Assembly: GCA_030620095.1 (NCBI GenBank)
Contig: JAUTXW010000059.1
Span: forward strand, 850,001-914,000
Length of the DNA stretch: 64,000 nt
Direction: 5' to 3'
Source of the DNA: Kuschelorhynchus macadamiae
Lineage: Eukaryota; Arthropoda; Insecta; Coleoptera; Curculionidae
Below, piece after piece: positions 56,316 through 64,000 of this stretch; the stretch's first letter is position 1, and each line of letters starts with the position of its first letter. The notes under the pieces are model-generated. The model saw only the letters and a program-made list of their open reading frames with translations. It ran no database searches and had not been told where the DNA came from. Made by a program: the position numbers and the translations under genes.

Positions 56316-56645
56316 TTAAATTATGCCGAAAAATCAAGTGTGGCATAGATAGATAGACATAATAATATGCTGAATTCTCGGTTTCTGCATGGAACGTAAT
56401 TATTGGTCGATGATTTGTTCCCTTAGTGGACTGGATGTACTTATATTTGTTATTGCCTTCTGCCCTTCTGTCGTTACCTGCATTGCGAAATTATTAAATA
56501 AAAACTTTTTATTTAACTGATTTCGAACCTTGCACAAAAATCAAGTGATCTATAGAAATAAACTGGTAAAGTTTTGATATGAATCCAATAGGGCAGGACA
56601 AGAAAATCGGTGTAAAGAAAATACTTATTCAAGTGAAATAAATGT
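56316..56645 (-). repeat. compound repeat scraps
   Basis: Two scraps (56315-56345 and 56515-56640) carry the inverted unit signature, e.g. TTGCACAAAAATCAAGTGAT and AAACTGGTAAAGTTTTG. Otherwise AT-rich with nothing further visible. Confidence 0.4.
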
Positions 56646-57213
56646 TGCATAATAATCATAATAAGTATCACATAGGGACAGTGACCTGGCGTGGCTTTTT
56701 ATTATTGACAGGCTGTAAAGTTTAAATATATTTCTCATCATCTTACAAATTTATTAAACTGTAGTTTTAACGAAGGTGTTTTTCCTAAAATACCCGGGAC
56801 AAACGAATTTTTAGGTAGAATTGAAATTCGAATATTTTTAAAACAAGAGGATATATTGTGATGCCTTTTTGAGCTGTCTTGCAAATTTCATTGCATATTA
56901 GCGGATTGAAGCGTAAAACTTACTTAAACTAAAAGGTCATATACACAGACTGTTAAACAAGATTCTGCAAATTTTCCAACATTTTATTTTTTTACATTTT
57001 ACAAAAACGAGTTTAAGTATTTTTTGAGATATGAATTTTTTTTATTACTTATTAAGCTATTAACTTTTTATTAGCTGTTTGATGTGAAGTTTATACACGA
57101 ATATGTCTCGAGCCCGTAAGTTTAGGCTGGCATCATTTACTGGGGCGTCTTCAGAAGTAAGCCCTTAATTTTTTATATTTTATAATGTGTAGGATCTGCA
57201 TTTGCTTAAAATA

Positions 57214-58750
57214 TACAGGGTGTGCAAAAATATTGTAAGTATTAAGATTAGTTCAAAACCAGAGATCCTGTATGTATATTTCAACACCCTGTAACATAAA
57301 AACCAATTTAAATTTAAAAGTTTTTATTTAAGTTTTAAAGAGTACTGAACATTTTCTCCAAAGGGTTTTTAATTTCATTGTTTTTTTATCGGGTTACACA
57401 GGAGATATGTTGATATATGATCTGATGCTGCAATTTTTTTTAGTTTTAAAAATATCAATTTGAAATTTCAGACGTTCTAAGCAAATTTTCAATGAAAAAA
57501 CAATTAAAAGTTACCTCCGGTTTTACTGGAAGTGACCCCTGTTTTTTATTTAAAATAGGACCTGAATATTTTTATGCTTTTCAACAATATACCGCAAATT
57601 CAATTTTGTTTTCAATATGGCTGGACAACCATTTTTTGAAAAATTATAATCCCTTATACAAAAACTACAATCACTATGTATAAAATATATTTTTTCATAG
57701 AATTAATTTAATCGAAAGAACATTTTACTCCAATATTTTGAATGGCACCTTGCGTATTAAAATTATCATTTTAAAGAATATTTTACTTTTATTTTCAAGG
57801 CGTTTTTATATAAAATAAATGACAATTGTATAATAATTTTGAAAAAAAAAGTTAGCATGTGATACATCTTTAAAAAAGTAATTTTACAGCGAAAACGATT
57901 TTAAAAAAAATATACAAAGTGTCATTAAAAATATTGCAGTAAATTGCTCTTTCGATAAAACAGGATGTGAAAAAAAATAAAAAAAATCTATTATAACCAA
58001 AACGATTTTTAGGTCTAAGTATTCTCAAAAATAAAAAATAAGTTTATTTTGGACTGTTTGAAATAAGTATTTTGTAAAAACTAACTACATTTCCTTTTAG
58101 TAAAACGCCAATTTGCAAAAAATGGGTGTCCAGTCGCCATTCTGAAAACAAAAGATAACTCGTGATATATCGATGAAAAGCTAATTTTAGATGAATATGA
58201 TAGTTCTTAAAAATATACAGGATTCTATTTAAAATAATAAGTAGGGGCAAACTCAAATCGTATATTAGTCTCTTTAAAACAAAAAAAATGGAAGGCTCTT
58301 ATATGTCTCTTATGTAACCGGGTATTGACAAATTCAGCTCTAAAAGCAACACCTGGATGTATACAAATAAAAACGTTAGAGAGGAAATAATAAACCCGTT
58401 TAAAGAAGTTTAGTATTACTTAAAACTTTTGTAAATTAAATTCGTTTTTGGGGGTTTGAATTATGCTATGTGATATTTAGGATCGGTATACTTTCTGCGT
58501 AAAGCAAACCCAACATATAAAAAAAAACTTAAGATCTCTTTAGCAAGAAAAATTTACATCAAAAGGCTAATAAAACTTTATAGCTTAATACCTGAGAAAA
58601 AAATAATTTAAAAAAATACTTAAAATTTTAAAAAACATCTCAAATTGTTTTTTAAGTTTTTTAAAGTTTCACCAAGGATTCAGTTGATTTCGTAATTAGA
58701 AATTAAAAAACGAATTTGTAAATTTTCGGTCTTATTTAACACCCTGTATA
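57214..58750. mobile_element. possible 1.5-kb element with TATACAGGGTGT ends
   Basis: TATACAGGGTGT near 57212-57223 and its reverse complement ACACCCTGTATA at 58739-58750 could be terminal inverted repeats. A further CACCCTGTA at 57287 complicates the boundaries. The interior includes ACCTCCGGTTTTACTGGAAG, a phrase I associate with insect mariner-derived repeats. There is no transposase. Confidence 0.4.
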
Positions 58751-58899
58751 AACAACTTGTTAGCCTAAGTAAGTTGCAAGATATAGGTGAAAACTGCATC
58801 TCAATAACTTTTCTTGTTATAAAAATATTCGGATTTTAATTTTACCTAAAAATTCGTTTGTGACGTTTGCTGTGCCCAACAGTTTATTTAAAATAGTTA

Positions 58900-60050
58900 A
58901 TGCAATTTCAGCTTACAAAAAATAATCCCGAAAATATAGAAAACCACCGGCAAATTTCAACACTTAGCACTCTATCAAAAATTTTAGAATAAAGAAGTTT
59001 ATAATTAAATAATTATTTTTATAATGTACTAAACCCAGTTTAGAGTGGATTTTAAAAATAAGTTAATTGAAACTGCATCCTATTATTCTTTAAATTACAA
59101 TTCTTCGAAACGTTTATGAGGGAAAACAAGTATTTACTATATTTGTGACCTCTCCATAGCATTTGACACAATAAATAAGGACTTTTAATCCACAAATATC
59201 ATACCATGGGCTCTCGCGGAACTATATTGGACTGAAAAGATTCTTCTATGACTCACCGAAAAGCAATTGGTAAACAAAATAGTATACGTTCCGAAGAAAG
59301 GTCTGTGAAGCTTGGTGTACCGCAAGGCTCACTGGGACCGCTGTTGTTTATAATCTACGTTATTAATATACCTCTGAACATAATATCTGGATATTATAAT
59401 GTACCAGTGGCCTAGCGTAAAGAAACGAAATAGGGATGCTATAAAACTTAAGAATGTCAAGGAAATGAAAAAAAATTATAGTGGTAGTATAAAATAATCA
59501 TTATATTTTAAAACTAAAGCATTAATTTTTAATCTGAAGCTCAATTTTTCTATTTGGATTCCGTTTAGCCCATTTATTACGGTCCCTTTAAATGAATCTG
59601 ACAAACGCAAATTCTAGCCAGGCGCCATCAATGTACAAAACCTGTATACGCCGAGATGTGTTTATGCAATCGCATCCACGAGCAGTAAAAATTAGCGTGG
59701 TCAACTGCTGGCTTCCACTGCTAAGGTCCCCAAGCGGAAAGTTAAATTATAAAAAAACATGTTTGTAAGTAAACATATTTGGTAGGGATAAAAAAAATAC
59801 CTTCTGTGTTTCTTAAAGGGATGCGACGCATAACCCGCATCCAACACGTTACGCCCCTGCAATGTACGCTGGTGACATAATCATATCGTTACTGCAGTAG
59901 ATATCTTTGACGACCTCCATTCTTGTGTAAAAAATATTTTAGTAATATGGAAACCTGGTATAGGAAAAAGAAATTGTCAATAACACATGTTGAAACATAT
60001 CATAACCTAAGTAACGCTCATTTGAAATCTTCGTGCCAAAAAATGAATTC
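58900..60050 (+). pseudogene. LINE reverse transcriptase, split by a MITE
   Basis: Plus-strand pieces: ENHRQISTLSTLSKILE (NYRPISLLS block) near 58940, ICDLSIAFDTINKDFLIHKY near 59140 (first catalytic Asp, as D-x-S-x-AFDTI), LGVPQGSLGPLLFIIY near 59320. Past the MITE the same frame gives YAGD near 59862 (consensus YADD) and KLSITHVETYH near 59975. The frame therefore resumes exactly after removing the MITE with one duplication copy. Jockey/CR1-group, inactive. Confidence 0.65.
59405..59859. mobile_element. 455-bp hAT-type MITE
   Basis: Begins CAGTGGCCTAGCGTAA and ends with the inverse of CAGGGGCGTAACGTG. Flanks TAATGTAC (59397-59404) and CAATGTAC (59860-59867) match at 7 of 8 positions, the hAT duplication length. 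Non-coding. It sits inside an RT pseudogene whose YADD-like block resumes right after it. Confidence 0.75.
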
Positions 60051-60059
60051 GTACACATA

Positions 60060-60541
60060 CAAAATCCAATGAAGAGATGAAAGTTGATATTTTGAGAACA
60101 GTTGATTTAAATCCCCATCTTGGATCCAGACAACTTGCTAGTGAATGTATTAAAAATCGTTGCTGACTATTTTAAAATTATACAATTTTTACCCCTATCA
60201 TGCAACTCTTCACCAAGAATTGTATGGTCACGATTTTCAAAATCCTGATAATATCTTGTAACTGGCTAAGATTTAAAATTCAACAAAACAACGATTTTTT
60301 AAGGAGCAATATTTTTTCTGATGATGCAACCTTTAATAATTGTGGTCAGGTAAGCTTTTATTTTGTACTATGTATGTTGCTTAGCTCGTTCTTTGCTCTT
60401 TAAATTTATAGTTAATCGATATAATATGCAGTTCTGGGCTCCTGAAAATTTACACTGGATGAGTGTTGTAGCTAATCAGCATCCTTGGTCAATTAACACA
60501 TGATCTGGTTTAGTTAGAGATAAAGTCATTGGCCCACATTA
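60060..60541 (+). pseudogene. mariner/Tc1-like DDE transposase fragment
   Basis: Pieces in order: NPHLGSRQLASECIKN (DNA-binding helix-turn-helix), a frameshifted FTPIMQLFTKNC (family FHPYH-LHQEL), then IFSDDATFNNCGQ with the first catalytic Asp (family FSDE-TF-N-G), then QFWAPENLHWMSVV and NQHPWSINT, then VRDKVIGPH. A ~74-bp insert at 60346-60419 interrupts between GGQ and the next block; it begins GTAAGC and ends near TATAG, so it looks intron-like but is off by one base. Stops are present. Confidence 0.6.
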
Positions 60542-60599
60542 AACATAAAAATGTCAACGTTATGTCAAACGATAAAATATATTAAGTGAGCAGGTACAG

Positions 60600-61836
60600 G
60601 AGGTTATGTGTATAACAGGTGGGGAAAAAGTTTCATGTAAGAAATCCTTTTATCTGGCTTAAAAGAGTACACATCCACCCTGATGGCATTAGCAGATGTC
60701 ATTGTTCTATTAACAGAATTATATTGCCCATATAATGTGCGATGTTACTCCAGGAAAAATGTGCTCGCTGCTCTTAAGTGCCTAGCAGGTACATGGATAT
60801 CTAATGCAGACAGGAGTTCTGGATTTTGCGTACCAATAGCTGATCATTCTCCTTCCTTCTGCTACTCAGCGATCTAAGATACAAAAGATTTTTTATCAGA
60901 GAACAATCTATGGATTCCGAGGGTATTTGTAATTAAAAGGTCACGTAGCGTAAATTTTTTTATGGACTCTCTCCAAAGCATCTACATGCATCGCAAACTG
61001 AGAGGAGCCGATGCATGTGCTGTTCTCTAAGTGAGATCTTACTAAAGAAGTATACTAAACCCTAAGTTCCCACATACTAGAAAAGTCCCTGGTATGCTTT
61101 TCTACATAACCAAGAATCAATCCACAAACATTAGCTTATTATCAAATATTACACCTAAATCTCGGATAGTACTAATCACCCAATAAATACTTATTTTTAT
61201 TTGGTTTCATTTTTCTAGAAAATTGTATATACTCATAGTTCAAAGACATTCCATTTGCATCACACCAATCCTGAAACCTCAGAAGATCTTCTTGCATCAC
61301 ACCGCTCGCATTGCTTGAATCGCATTTTTAAACATTTTTAGATCGTCAGCATAACGTAGTATTTTACTATAATGAAAGCATGTGGAAATATCATTGAGTA
61401 ATAAATTAAACAGGAGAGGTGCAAAATGATCCCCTTGAGGCACTCCAGATGTAACATCAATCACACTAGAATGAAACGATTTGATCTTAACCATTTGTTT
61501 TCGACCTACATCGTCTTAACCATTTGTTTTCGACCTATACAGCCGCTCACCTTGTTCTTTCAATTTCAGTGCATAAGGAACCTTATCAAAGACCTTCGAA
61601 AAGTCAGTATATACGGAATCCACTGAAGAGCCGTCCTCAAGAGCCCGTCATATTGCTCGCTCAAACACTAGTAGGTTTGTAGTCACCGATAGACCACTAA
61701 CAAAACCATGCTGTTGCGGAATTATTACGTTTTTGAAACACTCTTTTAAATTCTGCAACAAGCGACTCAAAGATTCTTGGGAAATGTGATACCAGGGAAA
61801 TACGGCGGTAGTTTCCCATTTTAGCCATAGAGGCAT
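60600..61836 (-). pseudogene. LINE reverse transcriptase (minus)
   Basis: Blocks: CFKNVIIPQQHGFVSGLSVT (61836-61648), DVTSGVPQGDHFAPLLFNLL and KILRYADDLKMFKN (61494-61297, catalytic YADD intact), DLGVIFDNKLMF near 61150, and ALDIHVPARHLRAASTFF, then RTLYGQYNSVNR near 60810-60680, the RT C-terminal block with RT-YG. Multiple stops and shifts. Clearly jockey/CR1-group. Confidence 0.8.
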
Positions 61837-61975
61837 TGAGAGAGCACAGAATCACTTTTAAAAATATTGGAGGTATTCCATCAGACCAGAAGCCTTACTA
61901 ACATAAATAATCTAACATTCCCTTAATCGGGACCCTGTTAGAGAAAAGAAAATTGACAGATTGTTCAAGCAGTTG

Positions 61976-61991
61976 GGGGGGGGGGGGGGGA
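61976..61991. repeat. poly-G run
   Basis: About 15 consecutive G residues between two coding scraps of the minus-strand LINE; probably variable in length. Confidence 0.9.
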
Positions 61992-62241
61992 AGGTAAGTA
62001 TACAGATGAGAAGTGCCTTGCAAGCATCTCAAACAGATCGATAAGCAAAACCCCTCCCATCAGTGCATGTTATGTTGACATATTTGAATAATGACGGTAG
62101 CTCATAAGATTGAGTTTTTGTGTCAATATACTTCCAGAACTTATTTGGATTCTCCAGTACATTATTTTCAGTTTGAAAAATATATGATTTATAACACTTA
62201 CCGGCTCAATGTCAAACCAGTTACGAAACTTGAAGCTGTTT

Positions 62242-62960
62242 TTAATTTTTTTCTGTAAAAATCTGAATAGCATAATTAACAATATAATATAAATGATCTC
62301 TAGCACTATCCACAGTAGAAACCAACATTTCTTCACAGTACAAACATTGTAAGAAATTATTAACGGCATCAAAGTTGCATCTTTTAAAATCAAAAATGTC
62401 ATCCTCATATTTTAAACTATCACAGAGGGGATCACAGTTCAAGGTGATGATCAACGCAGAATGTTTATCGCATTTTATTACCGGGTTATTACCACACTCC
62501 ATTTTATCATTGTATGTGTCGGTAAAAACTAAATTCAGAGGCACATCATTAGCATTCTTTATGTTGTTTATTTGGTACACATTTGAGAAAGGGAATGTCT
62601 CAACAACAGATTTTGTTACACTAGGGTATCCGGAAATCAAAGCAGCCAAAGAATTATTAGACCATGATATTTTTGGAAGATTACATTTTCCGACAGTACA
62701 AAATCTATGAATATCCTGTTCCTGAGTTGCACGCTCTACAGACGAGAAGCAAGTGTCAGAAGCACAGTCACATACTGTGACCAGAAACTACTGCTTTTAA
62801 ATAAGCTTTCATGTGCTTGATCAACACCAACCTTAAAGGAAGAGAAATCTCCTCTTGATCGCAGACAGATATTCCGCACATTTCTACTTCCTCTGACGTC
62901 AGTGTCTAAGTAACTTGGAGTACCATTGGGTGACGGTCAGCAACATTGTAAACTCTGACA
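62242..62960 (-). pseudogene. LINE EEP endonuclease
   Basis: Minus strand: YLDTDVRGSRNVRNICLRS near 62910-62840, a FQKYHGLIIL region that in the next frame reads as the GDFN-LP-I-W block near 62670, then the open frame 62649-62242 with LNLVFTDTYND and KCDKHSALII, the terminal D-H motif of the domain. The first half is shifted. Same element as the PHD ORF1 and the RT. Confidence 0.6.
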
Positions 62961-63135
62961 TGATGACTGTTGGAGTCGGCAACACCGCTTGGTTGTTTGT
63001 TTTAGATTTATAGTGGCAACATTGATTTTGACAGGAATAAGACGTGAGCAAAAAGAGATGGATTCACCTGTTTTTTATTTTATTACCTTTGTTTTTCATA
63101 AAATTCCAATTTTCCTTCCAAATATTGTATTTTTT

Positions 63136-63417
63136 CTATAGCACTGAAGTAATGAGTATGCCATTATTCTTTATGTAAATACTTCGCTCCTCTTGAAATG
63201 TCGTTTCGTCGTTTACCTTGTCACCATTGCAAGTCGACCAAATAAGCTCATTGTTAGCCACAATTCGATATTCGGGAACTTTAACTACACAAGCAATGTG
63301 AAAGTACGCATTACATTTCAAACAAATGAGCTTTCCTTTAAATTTGTACGAACATGTACCACATTTATTTGATATATTAGCATAATTACACATAAGGATA
63401 TTACTATCATTTGCCAT
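63136..63417 (-). pseudogene. LINE ORF1 with PHD-like zinc finger
   Basis: 93 codons from an ATG. NKCGTCSYKFKGKLICLKCN and YFHIACVV, then LIWSTCNGD, place Cys and His as in the PHD-type finger (C-x2-C ... C-x2-C ... H-x2-C ... W-x2-C) found in ORF1 of several insect LINEs. The frame ends early, so most of ORF1 is lost or shifted. Confidence 0.6.
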
Positions 63418-63420
63418 CTT

Positions 63421-64000
63421 TTTTTCTATCGCTATCGAAATTTTTTTTACTCTATTTGAAAGGCTGTAGGTTCTGAACAGTTTAGCATTTGCACATTCCT
63501 TTAAAGGTTTTTCGTAAATACTCGCCTAAAGTCAGATTTAAAAAAAACCTAATTTTTATGAAACTTATGAGGGGGGTTAGGAGTTCAGGTAAGCACGGTA
63601 TATTTAGTTATCATTTTAATGATATTATATGTTTCAAACATACTCGATATTTGAATTATAATTCCAGTATCCCGCAATTATCAAACAATTAATGATTTTA
63701 TGAGGCGGAATTATTTAATTAAAGAAGAGAAAAAGTCTCAATTAAGAACCACTTGATGCAGTTTTTAATTAAAAAGGTCTCCTTTTCCAAATAAACTGGA
63801 GGGATTGAAAAACAGATCAAAGGGGATATAAAACCTCTCCAATTCATTAATTAAAGCTAATTGAAAGGAGTGTTTTGCTAGAGATACACGTGATTGCACA
63901 GTGTTTACAAGTAATGGAAATATTCACAAAGTGCGACTGATTTGAATATGTTTTTCAGAGATACGATCTTAATTACACAAGACGACCTAACGATCATGTA
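63421..64000. other. no gene seen; TATA-like motif near 63825
   Basis: GGGGATATAAAACCTC at 63821-63836 is a good TATA-box match on plus. AT-rich sequence follows to the window edge, with no coding frame to go with it. Could be chance. Confidence 0.25.

Larger units (their letters stand above)
60560..63420 (-). mobile_element. jockey/CR1-group LINE remnant, minus strand
   Basis: From 63417 downward: ORF1 PHD-like finger, endonuclease, RT and the C-terminal block, all on minus and in LINE order. Frameshifts throughout. The 3' part ends near 60600, next to the transposase fragment; no clear tail. Confidence 0.75.

Overview
The window looks like AT-rich intergenic or intronic DNA from an arthropod, most likely an insect. 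Grounds: the transposon families present (R4/Dong-like, jockey/CR1-like and RTE-like LINEs, a Ty3/gypsy element with a tRNA-Ser-type primer site, Penelope-like elements, Tigger/pogo, hAT), CAAAATG-type start context, splice-like junctions, long TA arrays and no bacterial gene organisation. I cannot name the species; a beetle is only a guess. I find no complete host gene. There are a few exon-like pieces: a THAP-domain first exon at 42047-42131(+), and three minus-strand candidates at 20647-20778, 24858-24963 and 48685-48933.

Layout, left to right. 1-2750: an interspersed repeat, then a decayed minus-strand LINE with ORF1, endonuclease and RT traces. 3580-4615: a Penelope-like element (PLE) whose GIY-YIG end sits between two inverted ~400-bp repeats that each carry a hammerhead-ribozyme-like core; a TA array follows. 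6193-7735: a ZMYM1/hAT-like coding scrap and a long foldback element (copy A). 9411-14236: a hAT element with a perfect 8-bp target duplication, rich in AAGTACTT palindromes and split by a nested Tigger/pogo element (9655-12497, TA duplication). 15949-20206: an R4/Dong-like LINE lying between TAA repeats, with OTU-protease-like, Myb-like, RT, zinc-knuckle and restriction-like endonuclease regions. 20300-23115: diverged repeats and a 270-bp tandem array.

24978-35130 is a minus-strand Ty3/gypsy element: partial 5' LTR, primer site, a leader with four copies of a covarying hairpin, gag and pol. A 4.07-kb plus-strand LINE (28939-33009, 7-bp duplication ATTCATC) splits its gag. 35139-37157: a 525-bp TA array, a rearranged second PLE and another TA array. 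38148-39347 and 45244-47252 are two copies of a compound repeat built of CCGCCATTTTG units; the second is interrupted by tandem PLE-derived units with a hammerhead-like core. 40440-41720: an RTE-like remnant, a 230-bp piece of which is copied into a tandem array at 43180-43409. 51396-54200: a hairpin repeat, a LINE RT tail and more compound-repeat pieces. 54240-56315: foldback copy B. 57214-58750: a CACCCTGTA-ended element. 58920-60050: a LINE RT split by a 455-bp hAT MITE. 60060-60541: a mariner/Tc1-like transposase scrap. 60560-63420: a minus-strand LINE.

The genes do not form a pathway. The window is a record of nested insertions: LINE into gypsy, Tigger into hAT, PLE units into the compound repeat, MITE into LINE. 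Nearly every coding region is broken by stops or frameshifts. The signals most worth testing are the hairpin array in the gypsy leader, the hammerhead-like cores at several PLE loci, the OTU domain in the R4-like LINE, and the in-frame ORF1-endonuclease fusion in the LINE inside gypsy.
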